This document shows positions 34,645 through 44,767 of a stretch of 64,000 nucleotides of DNA, piece by piece (position 1 is the first letter of the stretch; each line of letters begins with the position of its first letter). Origin of the DNA: an uncultured Methanobacteriaceae archaeon (lineage in GTDB: Archaea > Methanobacteriota > Methanobacteria > Methanobacteriales > Methanobacteriaceae). The notes beneath the pieces were generated by a model. The model saw nothing but the letters and a program-made list of their open reading frames with translations, was not told the DNA's origin and made no database searches. The position numbers and the translations under genes are program-made. The DNA lies in contig CAMYKT010000001.1 in NCBI GenBank assembly GCA_947259185.1, forward strand, positions 1 through 64,000, given 5' to 3'.

Positions 34645-35994
34645 TTAAAACCAGTTTTTAGAATTTTCCAGCACTTTTTCCACCATTAAAACTGCAGACC
34701 CGATATAAGTATGGGGATCCATAATTTTTTCAACATCTTCGGGGGAAAGATACTCTTCCAACTCCTTTTGGGATAATATAACCTCAGATAACAATTCATT
34801 TTCCTTATTGGCTTTAATAGCACATTTTCTTACCAGGGCATAAGCAGTCTGGCGTCCCATGCCTTTACGGGTTAACTCGGCCATGAGTCTTTCCGCCATA
34901 ATCAAACCACGGGTGAGGTTCAGATTCTTTTCAATGTTATCTGGATAGAAAACCAGATTACCCATTAATTTCAGGGTTAAGTTCAGGATATAATCCGTTA
35001 AAATGCAGGCTTCCGGGAAAATTATTCTTTCACAGGAGGAGTTTGTTAGATCTCTTTCATGCCATAATGGATTATTTTCCATGGCAGCGACTACATAGGA
35101 GCGTACCACCCGGGACACTCCGCATATCCTCTCGGCGGTTATGGGGTTCATTTTATGGGGCATGGTACTGCTTCCCACCTGCTTTTCAGGATCGAATTTT
35201 TCCCCAATTTCCATAATTTCTGTTCGTTGCAGGTTACGGATTTCCAGGGCGATTTTATCCAGAGTGGTGGCTATATTGGCCATTACCATCATGAACTCGG
35301 CGTGGTTATCCCTTTGCACCACCTGGTTGGATATGGAAACCGGATCCAGCCCTAAAATTTCAGAAACCTTTTCATGAACCTGCAGACCTTCCACTCCCAG
35401 GGCAGCTGTGGTACCTACTGCTCCCGTCATCATGCCCACACAAAGTCTTTTCTGGACCCCATCCAATCTTTCTTTTTGTCGGTACATCTCTTCAGCCCAC
35501 AGAGCAAATTTCATACCATAGGTGGTGGGCAGGGCATGTTGTCCATGGGTACGTCCCATGCATACATTATCTTTATTAGATTCAGCCAGGTCCAGAAGCA
35601 ATCTGGTGAGCCTTTCAATTTTTTCCTGGAGTACGGCAATAGACTCCTTAAAAAGTAATGATTGGGAGCTATCCACAATATCATTAGAAGTTGCCCCAAA
35701 ATGCACATATTCTCCTGCATCACCCTGGCATTGTTCGGCCAGAGCCTTCACCAGAGAAGCTATATCGTGATTGGTTTCTCTTTCTATTTCATTTACCCTT
35801 TCCAGTGTCACGTAATCTGTACTGGCCTTTTTTTTTATTTCTTCTCCTGCAGAATAGGGGATTATGTCTAATAATGCTTCAGCCTGGGCCAGTGCAGATT
35901 CCACATCCAGCATTTTTTGCAATTTATTTTCCGATTCCCAGATATTTTTCATTTCAGGGGTACCATACCTGAATTCAATAGGGTGGATAGCCAT
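34645..35994 (-). CDS. purB: Adenylosuccinate lyase
   Basis: Cleaves adenylosuccinate and SAICAR in purine synthesis. About 449 residues of the fumarase/aspartase superfamily. FRYGTPEM at the N-terminus, GRTHGQHALPTTYG (about 140-153) with the catalytic His, and the signature GSSTMPHKMNPI (about 259-270) are clear. The frame extends to GTG 36003, but that codon lies inside the RBS GGAGTGAT; ATG 35994 is the start. Sec61-beta lies 56 bases upstream on the same strand. Confidence 0.95.
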   Translation of the reverse strand: MAIHPIEFRYGTPEMKNIWESENKLQKMLDVESALAQAEALLDIIPYSAGEEIKKKASTDYVTLERVNEIERETNHDIASLVKALAEQCQGDAGEYVHFGATSNDIVDSSQSLLFKESIAVLQEKIERLTRLLLDLAESNKDNVCMGRTHGQHALPTTYGMKFALWAEEMYRQKERLDGVQKRLCVGMMTGAVGTTAALGVEGLQVHEKVSEILGLDPVSISNQVVQRDNHAEFMMVMANIATTLDKIALEIRNLQRTEIMEIGEKFDPEKQVGSSTMPHKMNPITAERICGVSRVVRSYVVAAMENNPLWHERDLTNSSCERIIFPEACILTDYILNLTLKLMGNLVFYPDNIEKNLNLTRGLIMAERLMAELTRKGMGRQTAYALVRKCAIKANKENELLSEVILSQKELEEYLSPEDVEKIMDPHTYIGSAVLMVEKVLENSKNWF

Positions 35995-36049
35995 AAAAAT
36001 CACTCCTTTATTGTAAAAAACCTTTATAAGAAATTTAAAAATAAATTAT

Positions 36050-36208
36050 TTAAGCAGAGAAATGAAGGGCCAGGCAGAATATTGCTAAAATAACGGTCAT
36101 TACCACTACCTGTTCCGGAGATAATTTAGGACCTCTGGTTTCTTCTTCAAAATACCTTACTAAACCTGCACCACTGGGGGGTAGGGTTTTTTTATCTTTT
36201 TTTGCCAT
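36050..36208 (-). CDS. Preprotein translocase Sec61-beta subunit (SecG)
   Basis: A 52-residue gene easily missed because of its size. The protein begins MAKKDKKTLPPSGAGLVRYF, continues with EEETRGPKLSPEQVVV and ends in a single transmembrane helix (about 33-50). The PPSGAGLVRYFEEE segment and the tail anchor are the hallmarks of archaeal/eukaryotic Sec61-beta, the small subunit of the SecYEG protein-export channel. GGTGAT lies three bases before the ATG at 36208. It lies just upstream of purB. Confidence 0.93.
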   Translation of the reverse strand: MAKKDKKTLPPSGAGLVRYFEEETRGPKLSPEQVVVMTVILAIFCLALHFSA

Positions 36209-36393
36209 TTTATCACCATAAAATTGAATAAATTTAACTTCATAATTTTAATTCTATTAAAACGTAACTCTTAATTATATATCTTTAATCTTATTTTTAT
36301 ACTTACACCTTGATATATATTTAAGCAGAACTATTCTGAGAATAACTTCTAATCGGGATTTATAAAAACTATCATATTATTTAGTAAATCATT

Positions 36394-37035
36394 TTAAATT
36401 TTAATTTTCGCCCGGTTCTTTTTTAAAATAAAATATAAAATGACCAGGACTATTATAACCGTCACCAAGTTATCTATAAAAGATATCTGGGCTTTCACCA
36501 ATAAGTAAATATTTCCTGAAAACCAACCCAGCAAGCCCCAGAAAAATATCTGCACTGTGGTGCCCAGGAAGGTTATAATAACGTAATCCCGGGGATTATA
36601 TTTTATCAATCCACAGAAAATATTCACCGCCACACTGGGGATAATGGGTAAACAGCGGGCTATGAAAATAAATAGATGTTCATAACGACTTTCTTTAAAC
36701 TTATTTTCCACTTCCTGAACATCTTCTACCCCAAAACCCATATAACGGCCAATTCGCTCTATAAATGGAATACCTGCCTTATAGGCTATTATATAAAAAA
36801 CCAAAGATCCAATAGTTATTCCTAAAGAAGCAGGTATTACAATATTGAATATTAAAACTCCTAAAGATGGTACTGATAAATCCACCCCTTTAAGGGTTAC
36901 CACACTGGAGGTTAAAACAATTAGACTGGCAGGGAGGGGGACTATAATCTGTTCAATTATACCTCCTAAAAAAACTGCCCAGGCACCGTAAGTATTAAAA
37001 AATACTTCTATATTATTTATGATTGAATTTAACAT
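36394..37035 (-). CDS. VTT-domain (DedA/SNARE-associated) membrane protein
   Basis: A 213-residue polytopic membrane protein. The N-terminal part has a GAWAVFLGGIIEQIIVPLPASLI re-entrant loop, with Glu and Pro as in DedA proteins. The middle has GSLVFYIIAYKAG, and RCLPIIPSVAVNIFCGLIKY supplies the Arg/Pro loop of the VTT domain. Family members scramble or flip polyprenyl-phosphate or phospholipids; in an archaeon the substrate would be isoprenoid lipids. The C-terminus is short and basic. It is divergent from polD2. Confidence 0.8.
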   Translation of the reverse strand: MLNSIINNIEVFFNTYGAWAVFLGGIIEQIIVPLPASLIVLTSSVVTLKGVDLSVPSLGVLIFNIVIPASLGITIGSLVFYIIAYKAGIPFIERIGRYMGFGVEDVQEVENKFKESRYEHLFIFIARCLPIIPSVAVNIFCGLIKYNPRDYVIITFLGTTVQIFFWGLLGWFSGNIYLLVKAQISFIDNLVTVIIVLVILYFILKKNRAKIKI

Positions 37036-37232
37036 GGAAATGCAGTATAAGTGGGATATTAATTTTAATAATTATTTTCATTTTTTTTAATTAATCCAAT
37101 AATTAAATATCACTTCTAACATATGTATAGCTAATTAATTTCAGGTGTTACTTCACTCTTAAAAATATGGATATAAATGATTTTTAATTTAATTAAGACT
37201 TTAAAATCTTCAATACTTTTAAAGGGATTATA

Positions 37233-40200
37233 ATGGATTATTTTGAACAACTTGAAAAAGAAACTAAAAAATTGTATGATCTGGCTGCTAAAGCAAGATC
37301 CATGGGTCTGGATGTACAGACGGAAATTGAGATTCCCCTGGCCAAGGATTTAGCTGAAAGAGTGGAAGGATTGGTGGGCCCCGTAGGTATTGCCCAGAGA
37401 ATAAAGGAACTGGAAAGTGAAATGAGCAGGGAAGAAGCAGCATTTAAGATTGCTGCAGAAATAGCCTCGGCGGATTTAAAGGACAACAAAGAAGAAGAAA
37501 TAACCCAAAGAGAATTAATGGCGGACCAGGCTCTGCGTACTGCCCTGGCCATACTAACTGAAGGAGTGGTGGCCGCCCCTTTAGAAGGGATAGCTAAAGT
37601 AAGAATTAAACAAAATTTTGACCGTACCAACTACCTGGCAGTGTATTTCGCCGGACCTATAAGAAGTGCAGGAGGGACTGCAGCAGCACTTGCAGTTCTT
37701 ATAGGGGATTATATTAGATGGGCTATTGATTTAGCACCTTATAAACCTACTGATAGGGAAATTGTACGTTATGTGGAGGAAGTAGAGTTATATGAATCGG
37801 AAGTAACCAATTTGCAGTACTCTCCTAATCCTGATGAAGTGCGTCTGGCTGCCAACAACATTCCGGTGGAAGTAACCGGGGAACCCACTGACCAGGTTGA
37901 AGTCTCTCATCGGGACCTGGAAAGGGTGGAAACTAATAATATAAGGGGAGGGGCGCTTCTAGCTATGGTAGAAGGGGTTATACAGAAAGCCCCCAAAGTA
38001 TTCAAGTATGCCAAGAAATTAAATCTGGAAGGTTGGGAATGGTTAGAAAAATTCTCAAAAGGTCCTAAATCACAAAAAATAGAAAAAGGAAAAGATTTAG
38101 TTAAAGCAGATGACACTTACATCCGGGATATCATTGGAGGGAGACCTGTACTGGCTAATCCTTCTGAAAAAGGAGGATTCAGACTTCGATATGGCCGATC
38201 CCGAAACACCGGCCTGGCAGCCATGGGGGTTAGTCCGGCTACCATGGAAATTTTAGAATTTCTGGCAGTAGGTACCCAGATGAAAATTGAAAGGCCTGGT
38301 AAAGGAAACTGTGTGGTGCCGGTGGATAGTATTGAAGGACCACTGGTGAAATTAAAAAATGGCAGTGTGGTTAAGGTGTCCACAGTGGAGCAGGCCCGCA
38401 GTCTGAAGGGCAAGGTGGATGAAATACTATTTTTAGGAGATATGCTGGTTGCCTTTGGCGAATTTCTTCGAAACAACCATGTCCTGCTTCCTGCAGGATG
38501 GTGCAATGAATGGTGGGTGGAAAAAATCGCCCAATCCCCACATTACGATCTTGAAAAGGATCCACTGGATATAAAATCTTTAGAAAATAAATCCATTACA
38601 GCTAAAGAATCATTTGACATATCTGAAAAATACGAAGTTCCCTTACATCCAGAATATACTTACTTTTACCATGATCTGTCCCTGGAGGATTTTAATATGC
38701 TCCGGGAGTGGATAATAGAAAAAAAAGAAGATTACCAGAAAGGGAAGGAATTTAAAATTCCAATAGCTCCTCAAAAAAGAATTCTGGAGATTTTAGGGGT
38801 TCCTCATATGGTCGAGGATTCTCAGGTAATTATTGATTCGGATAATGCTTATGCACTCTTTAAAACCCTGGAAAAATCATTGGGGGAAGAGGAAGAATCT
38901 ACATTACCTGCATTAAATAAGGTTTCACCAGTGCAGATTATGGCCAAAGCCCCAACTTATATTGGGACCCGGGTGGGAAGGCCAGAAAAAACAAAAGAAC
39001 GTAAAATGAAACCTGCACCACATTCTCTTTTCCCCATATCTAATTTTGGGGGAAGCAGGCGTAATATTGTGGAAGCTGCTAAAAAAGGAAAAATATCAGT
39101 GGAAATCAGCCGTTCCAAATGCACCCAATGTCAGATTAGTTCTTTTCAGTCTATTTGCCCCCACTGTGGATCACATACAGTTATTACTGCCCCTGGAAAG
39201 AAAAAAATTAATTTATCTGGGTTATTAAGAAAAGCTTCTGAAAATGTGGGAATCCGAAAGATCGATGAAATAAAAGGGGTTCAGGGAATGATTTCCGAAG
39301 AAAAATTTCCAGAACCTTTAGAAAAGGGCATTCTAAGGGCAAAAAATGGAGTATTCGTCTTTAAAGATGCTACAATTCGTCATGATTCTACTGACCTGCC
39401 CTTAACTCATTTTACTCCTCGAGAGGTGGGAGTGGGTATTGAGAAACTGCAGGAATTGGGATATGAGAAAGATTGTTATGGCCATGAATTAGAAAATGTA
39501 GATCAAATAATTGAAATTAAGGTACAGGATGTGGTGATTTCCGATAACTGTGCCCAGTACCTTATCGGGGTGGCGGGTTTTATTGATGATCTTTTAGAAA
39601 AATTTTATGGTATGGAACGATTTTACCAGGTGAAAGATAAAAATGACCTGGTGGGCCAAATGGTAGTAGGATTAGCCCCTCACACTTCTGCAGGAGTATT
39701 AGGACGAATTTTGGGCTTTACGAAAGCCGCAGCGTGCTATGCTCATCCATATTTTCATTCTGCTAAAAGAAGAAATTGTGATAGTGATGAAGATTCCATT
39801 ATGCTGTTAATGGATGCTCTTCTCAATTTTTCCAAATCATACCTCCCCAGTAGTCGGGGAGGAAGTATGGATGCCCCGTTGGTTTTATCCTCCCGTATTG
39901 ACCCGGAAGAAATTGACGACGAATCCCATAATATAGATGCCATGGCTTCCCTGCCTCTTGAATTTTTTGAAAAATCCACAGAATATGCTAAACCTTCTGA
40001 AGTGGTGCATATGATGGATAATGTGCAAAAAAGACTGGGCACAGCTAAACAATATCAGGGTATCATGTTTTCTCATCATACTCATAGCATACATCAGGGG
40101 CCCAAGGTCTGTCTTTATAAATTGCTCCCCACCATGAAGGAAAAGGTAGAGTCACAGGTGGAACTGGCTGAAAAAATAAGGGCAGTGGATCAAAGAGGGG

Positions 40201-40526
40201 TGGTGGAAGGAGTACTCAGTTCCCATTTCCTTCCGGATATGATGGGAAATGTAAGGGCATTTTCCAGGCAAAAAGTTCGCTGTACCAAATGCAATAAAAA
40301 ATACAGGCGAATTCCCCTTACCGGGGAGTGTAAATGTGGAGGTAATCTCATACTCAGTGTTTCCAAGGGCTCGGTGGTCAAATACCTGGAAATTTCAAAG
40401 AATTTGGCTAACAGATACCCTATAAATCCTTATTTAATGCAAAGAATAGAGATTCAGGAGTTTGGAATTAATTCTCTCTTTGAAAGTGATAAATCAAAGC
40501 AGAGCTCTCTGGATGTATTTTTATAG
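37233..40526 (+). CDS. polC: DNA polymerase D large (catalytic) subunit DP2
   Basis: The polymerising subunit of archaeal family D replicative DNA polymerase. The 1097 residues match intein-free DP2. The catalytic acidic motif reads KRRNCDSDEDSIML near residue 850. FAGPIRSAGGTAAAL (about 139-153) is the conserved N-terminal block. Two zinc motifs are visible: CTQC-x9-CPHC near 630-645 and CTKC-x9-CKCG near 1017-1035. The C-terminal tail QSSLDVFL resembles a PCNA-interacting peptide. Start ATG follows AAAGGGATT. The small subunit gene is not in the window. Confidence 0.97.
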   Translation: MDYFEQLEKETKKLYDLAAKARSMGLDVQTEIEIPLAKDLAERVEGLVGPVGIAQRIKELESEMSREEAAFKIAAEIASADLKDNKEEEITQRELMADQALRTALAILTEGVVAAPLEGIAKVRIKQNFDRTNYLAVYFAGPIRSAGGTAAALAVLIGDYIRWAIDLAPYKPTDREIVRYVEEVELYESEVTNLQYSPNPDEVRLAANNIPVEVTGEPTDQVEVSHRDLERVETNNIRGGALLAMVEGVIQKAPKVFKYAKKLNLEGWEWLEKFSKGPKSQKIEKGKDLVKADDTYIRDIIGGRPVLANPSEKGGFRLRYGRSRNTGLAAMGVSPATMEILEFLAVGTQMKIERPGKGNCVVPVDSIEGPLVKLKNGSVVKVSTVEQARSLKGKVDEILFLGDMLVAFGEFLRNNHVLLPAGWCNEWWVEKIAQSPHYDLEKDPLDIKSLENKSITAKESFDISEKYEVPLHPEYTYFYHDLSLEDFNMLREWIIEKKEDYQKGKEFKIPIAPQKRILEILGVPHMVEDSQVIIDSDNAYALFKTLEKSLGEEEESTLPALNKVSPVQIMAKAPTYIGTRVGRPEKTKERKMKPAPHSLFPISNFGGSRRNIVEAAKKGKISVEISRSKCTQCQISSFQSICPHCGSHTVITAPGKKKINLSGLLRKASENVGIRKIDEIKGVQGMISEEKFPEPLEKGILRAKNGVFVFKDATIRHDSTDLPLTHFTPREVGVGIEKLQELGYEKDCYGHELENVDQIIEIKVQDVVISDNCAQYLIGVAGFIDDLLEKFYGMERFYQVKDKNDLVGQMVVGLAPHTSAGVLGRILGFTKAAACYAHPYFHSAKRRNCDSDEDSIMLLMDALLNFSKSYLPSSRGGSMDAPLVLSSRIDPEEIDDESHNIDAMASLPLEFFEKSTEYAKPSEVVHMMDNVQKRLGTAKQYQGIMFSHHTHSIHQGPKVCLYKLLPTMKEKVESQVELAEKIRAVDQRGVVEGVLSSHFLPDMMGNVRAFSRQKVRCTKCNKKYRRIPLTGECKCGGNLILSVSKGSVVKYLEISKNLANRYPINPYLMQRIEIQEFGINSLFESDKSKQSSLDVFL

Positions 40527-40633
40527 ATTTAATTAAGAATTTTGATTATAAAAAAAATCAGAAGTTTGTAGGTTTGGGGAAAATTTCGTCAAAATCCATA
40601 TTTATTGGTTTTATTGCGAACAAAATAAACAAA

Positions 40634-40728
40634 CTTTTTATACCTTCATTTACAAAGAATAATGTAGTATTTAGATTCAGTTCTCTTTATAAAAGGACTT
40701 ATATTGCTTTTTAGGAACAATTTGTTCC
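40634..40728 (+). promoter_or_regulatory. nrdD promoter and leader with perfect palindrome
   Basis: CTTTTTATA at 40634-40642 is a good archaeal TATA box. Transcription would begin near 40668. In the leader, at 40714-40728, is GGAACAATTTGTTCC, a perfect 7-1-7 inverted repeat, 31 bases before the start codon. It could bind a dimeric regulator or form a small hairpin that affects translation. Confidence 0.45.
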
Positions 40729-40759
40729 AGGCCAAAATATTTTAAATGGTGATGATGTG

Positions 40760-43069
40760 ATGAGGGACGCGCGTATTATTGCGGCTCTGCCTACCAAGGC
40801 AGAGACCTGCGTATTGAAAAATAACGGCATATATGAAAAATTTAGTCACGATAAAATAGTTAAATCTCTTTTAATGGTCGGTGCCCCATTATGGGCCTCA
40901 GAGAAGATCGCATCTCAGGCGGCTACCGCTGCTTATGATGGGATAAGCACGGCGGAGATTAAAATGCTGGTTTATGATTCTCTTTGTGAAGTTAAAGAGG
41001 ATGTTGCGGATCGTTACCTGGCGGCCAATAAACTTCGGGTTCGTACCAGCCGTGATAAAATAGAAACTTTTGATCAAACTAAAATCGAAGATACTTTAGT
41101 TGTGGAAACCGGCGCCTCCCGTGAATTAGCACACAGTATTGCCTCCGATGTTTGGAAGGAACTTAAAAAATTAAATGTAGAATATTTAACTGCTCCCATG
41201 ATCAGGGAGATAGTTAACACCAAACTGGTAGAGCACGGCCTGGAAACACTAAGGAAAAAATACACCCGTCTGGGTATTCCGGTTTATAATATAACTTCCC
41301 TTATTCAAAATGGGTCCCGGGATAATGCAAACATGATACACAACCCGGAAACCGTTCATAAATACGTGGCGGATGAAGCCCTCAAACAATACGCCCTTCT
41401 AAATCTCCCCAATGAACTGGCTGATGCCCACATGTCGGGAGATATTCATATACATGATCTGGAATTTTTCGCTGGCCGACCTTTAAACTGCATGCAGCAC
41501 GATTTAAGACTTTTCATCAGGCACGGACTTAAAGTAGATGGTACAGGAGACCATACCTCTGTTGCAGGACCTCCCAAACACATAGAAACACTCATGAACC
41601 ATGCCGGTGAAATTATGCTGGCCGCACAGCAGAATATGAGTGGGGGGCAGGCCATGAGTCTGTGGAATATATTCGTGGCCCCTTTTGCAGCTGGAATGCC
41701 TTATGAAAAAGTTAAGCAGGCTGTACAGATGTTCATTTTCAATTTGAATATGGCCTATGCTGCCCGGGGATCGCAGGTACCATTTACCAGTATTAACCTG
41801 GAATTTTCAGTTCCTGATTTCCTCCAGGAAGAACCTGCATATGGGCCTAAAGGGAAACTGGTAGGTACATACGGTGATTTTGAAGAAGAAACCCGTATGT
41901 TGCAGCGGGCTATTACTGAGACTCTCATGGAAGGTGATTCGGATGGAAAACCGCATCTATTCCCTAACACCATTTATACTGTCCGTAAAGAATCTTTAAA
42001 GAGCGATATGGAAGAGGACCTGATGAGGGTTCATGAACTATCTGCTAAATATGGATCAGCCTACTTTGTGAATATGCTGGCCAGTTACCGGGGTAATATG
42101 GCCAACTACATGGGTTGCAGAACCGCACTCCAGGATAACTGGACTGGCGAATGGGAAAAAGATTGTTTTAGAACCGGAAACCTGGCTTACGTTACTTTAA
42201 ACCTGCCCAGAATTGCTTACCAATCCCGGGATGATAGTGAGATATTTGAATACCTGGATTCCTATATGGATATGGCAGTAAATGTACTAAACCTTAGAAG
42301 GGAATCGGCCTTAAATTGCTTAAATGAGTACAATATGCTACCCTTCCTTCGTCAGGAATTTGAAGATGAATTATACTATCGTATTGAGAATTCCACTCTT
42401 TCATTTGGTTTTGTAGGATTAAATGAGATGATGCTTTCTTATTTAGGAAATGGAATAGAAGACCCGGAATCCCACAAATTAGGAATAAAAATTCTGGAAT
42501 ATATTAACCACCGGGCAGATCAACTTAAAAAAGAAACTGGCCTAAGGTGGTCTGTATTACAAACTCCTGCAGAATCCACTGCTTATCGATTTGCCAGCTT
42601 AGATAAAGAAAAATTCAAGGAACAGGCAATTACCCAGGGTGACAGAGATGCCTATTATTACACCAACTCCTCCCATGTACCTGTAAATTCGGATGTACTC
42701 CTCCCGGAAAAAATCAGACTGGAAGAAAAATTCCACCCCCTGACCCCTGGAGGGCACATATTCCATGCATTTATGGGAGAATCCTATTCCAGCGCGGAAT
42801 CATTAATGAGTTTGACAAATAAGATAGCTAAAAAGTCAGATATCGGTTTCTGGGCATACAGCTCTGCTTTAAGTTTCTGTATTGGGTGTAAGACTCTCAT
42901 GAAAGGATTAAATTCTCAATGCCCTACCTGTGGAGAAAAAGATGACGTAGAATGGTACGATCGTATTACAGGATACGTGCAACAAGTAGGAAGGGCTAAA
43001 TCTTCTTCTGGAGGATGGAATAAGGGCAAAATGCAGGAATTAAAGGATAGGCGCAGGTTCGAACAATAA
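40760..43069 (+). CDS. nrdD: Anaerobic ribonucleoside-triphosphate reductase (class III)
   Basis: Reduces ribonucleotides to deoxyribonucleotides in anaerobes using a glycyl radical. The 769-residue protein starts with two consecutive ATP-cone-like segments (about 14-95 and 97-175: compare ISTAEIKMLVYDSL with LTAPMIREIVNTKL), then the ten-stranded barrel. A Cys4 zinc site, CIGC and CPTC, is near 706-727, and the radical Gly738 lies in RITGYVQ. GGWNKGK follows. GGTGAT precedes ATG 40760 by six bases; the GTG three bases before it is less likely. The activase gene nrdG is not in the window. Confidence 0.95.
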   Translation: MRDARIIAALPTKAETCVLKNNGIYEKFSHDKIVKSLLMVGAPLWASEKIASQAATAAYDGISTAEIKMLVYDSLCEVKEDVADRYLAANKLRVRTSRDKIETFDQTKIEDTLVVETGASRELAHSIASDVWKELKKLNVEYLTAPMIREIVNTKLVEHGLETLRKKYTRLGIPVYNITSLIQNGSRDNANMIHNPETVHKYVADEALKQYALLNLPNELADAHMSGDIHIHDLEFFAGRPLNCMQHDLRLFIRHGLKVDGTGDHTSVAGPPKHIETLMNHAGEIMLAAQQNMSGGQAMSLWNIFVAPFAAGMPYEKVKQAVQMFIFNLNMAYAARGSQVPFTSINLEFSVPDFLQEEPAYGPKGKLVGTYGDFEEETRMLQRAITETLMEGDSDGKPHLFPNTIYTVRKESLKSDMEEDLMRVHELSAKYGSAYFVNMLASYRGNMANYMGCRTALQDNWTGEWEKDCFRTGNLAYVTLNLPRIAYQSRDDSEIFEYLDSYMDMAVNVLNLRRESALNCLNEYNMLPFLRQEFEDELYYRIENSTLSFGFVGLNEMMLSYLGNGIEDPESHKLGIKILEYINHRADQLKKETGLRWSVLQTPAESTAYRFASLDKEKFKEQAITQGDRDAYYYTNSSHVPVNSDVLLPEKIRLEEKFHPLTPGGHIFHAFMGESYSSAESLMSLTNKIAKKSDIGFWAYSSALSFCIGCKTLMKGLNSQCPTCGEKDDVEWYDRITGYVQQVGRAKSSSGGWNKGKMQELKDRRRFEQ

Positions 43070-43250
43070 CTCTTTATTTTTTTTTATTTATTCTTTTTAA
43101 CCCAGCTAATGATCTTTAATTTTTCTATATGCTACTTTTAAAGCCCATAAAATCTTTAAAAAGCCTTTAATTTCTTAAAAATATATAAATAGAAAAAAAT
43201 AATCTACTTATTCTATATTAATGAAAATAATTAATGAACGCAGTGATTTT

Positions 43251-44747
43251 ATGAAAAAAACTAACAAAAAAATTATAATCATTGGCGCGGGCATTGCTGG
43301 ATTATCAACCGGGTGTTATGCTCAGATGAATGGTTTTGATGCCATTATTTTTGAGATGCATAATAAACCTGGGGGCTTATGTACTTCATGGAACCGTAAA
43401 GGATTCACTTTTGATTACTGTATACATAACCTGGCTGGGACCGGAAGGTTAAAATTGGCAAAAATGTGGCAGGAGCTGGATGCTTTTGATAAAGAGGATA
43501 TAATCCAACATGATGTTTTTGTGAGGGTAGAGGATGAAAATGGCCAGGAACTAAATATTTACACCGACATCCTGAAACTAAAAAAACACCTTAAAACAAT
43601 TTCCCCTGAGGATGAAGATGTTATTGAGGATTACTTAAATGCAGGGCATTCCTTATTAAATGCTGATTTTTTTTCAATGGGTATGGATGGCTTTTTTAGC
43701 AAATTACGTATTATTCCCCAATCTTATCAGATAATTAAATGGAGTAAAATAAATTTAGAAGATTATGCCCTGCGCTTCAAAAACGGTTTTTTAAAAAAGG
43801 CATTTCCCCATGTGCAGTACAATATGGATGGATCTGGCATTCCCATGTTTCCCCATTTACTATTCATGGCAGGTTTTGAAGCAGGAGATCTGGGCTGGCC
43901 TAAATATGGTTCACTACAATTTAGTAAAAGAATAGAAAAACGATTCAAAAAACTGGGAGGGAACCTTCGATATAATAGCCCGGTTAATAAAATAATTCTA
44001 AATGACAATCGGGCAGTGGGAGTTATTTTAAAAGACGGTACAGAACATTACGCTGATATAGTTATATCTGCCGGGGATGGCCACAATACCATTTATAATC
44101 TTTTGGATGGGAAATTCACCAATGATTTTATTGATTCCTACTATCGATCCTATAATGAGAGTCAGGAATTTGGCTTACAGGTTTTCATGGGATTAAACCG
44201 GGATCTGAAAGGAGAACCTCACGCTATTGCACTTTTAATTAATCAAGATCTGGAAATCGAGGGCATAAAAAGAGATTCTCTTTATGTGGAGATATTTGAT
44301 TCGACTACTGGCCTGGCAGCTGAAGGAAAATCAGTAATAAAAATAGTGATGAAGGGGAATTATAATTACTGGAAAAAGTTGAAGTCTAATAAAGAGTCCT
44401 ATAATCAAGAAAAGGAAATAGTTTACCATAAAGTGATTGATGTTCTTGAAAATAGATTTCCCGGAATAAAAAAAGACGTGGAAATATATGATGTTACCAC
44501 ACCCTTAACCGTGGAAAGATATACTCATAATTTTCATGGCTGGCAGGTTTGGAGTCCCCCCCGCGGCATGCTGAAGGTAATGTTTCAGGGACTAAGCAAG
44601 ACATTACCCGGACTTCAAAACTTTTATATGGTGGGTCAATGGGCAGAAGCTATGATTGGAATACCTACAGCAGCTTTAAGTGGCCGTAACCTCATTAAGA
44701 CTCTGTGTAAAAAAGATGGTAAAAAATTCCGCACAAAAGAAAATTAA
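43251..44747 (+). CDS. CrtI-like FAD-dependent oxidoreductase
   Basis: About 498 residues with a strong N-terminal FAD-binding motif, IIIGAGIAGLSTGCYAQMNG (about 9-28), followed by FEMHNKPGGLCTSW. The C-terminal part ends with MVGQWAEAMIGIPTAALSGRNL, the second FAD motif of phytoene desaturase/retinol saturase-like enzymes. The likely substrate is a hydrophobic polyprenoid; geranylgeranyl reductases of archaeal lipids are a related but distinct group. The frame opens at 43221, but ATG 43251 follows AGTGAT. The cytosine-deaminase gene begins 20 bases after its stop. Confidence 0.8.
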   Translation: MKKTNKKIIIIGAGIAGLSTGCYAQMNGFDAIIFEMHNKPGGLCTSWNRKGFTFDYCIHNLAGTGRLKLAKMWQELDAFDKEDIIQHDVFVRVEDENGQELNIYTDILKLKKHLKTISPEDEDVIEDYLNAGHSLLNADFFSMGMDGFFSKLRIIPQSYQIIKWSKINLEDYALRFKNGFLKKAFPHVQYNMDGSGIPMFPHLLFMAGFEAGDLGWPKYGSLQFSKRIEKRFKKLGGNLRYNSPVNKIILNDNRAVGVILKDGTEHYADIVISAGDGHNTIYNLLDGKFTNDFIDSYYRSYNESQEFGLQVFMGLNRDLKGEPHAIALLINQDLEIEGIKRDSLYVEIFDSTTGLAAEGKSVIKIVMKGNYNYWKKLKSNKESYNQEKEIVYHKVIDVLENRFPGIKKDVEIYDVTTPLTVERYTHNFHGWQVWSPPRGMLKVMFQGLSKTLPGLQNFYMVGQWAEAMIGIPTAALSGRNLIKTLCKKDGKKFRTKEN

Positions 44748-44767
44748 TTTTCATAGGGGTTTTAAAT

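Noticed and set aside
37233..40526. Intein in DNA polymerase D large subunit
   Set aside because: Length of 1097 residues and uninterrupted NCDSDED region indicate no intein, unlike in several other archaea.
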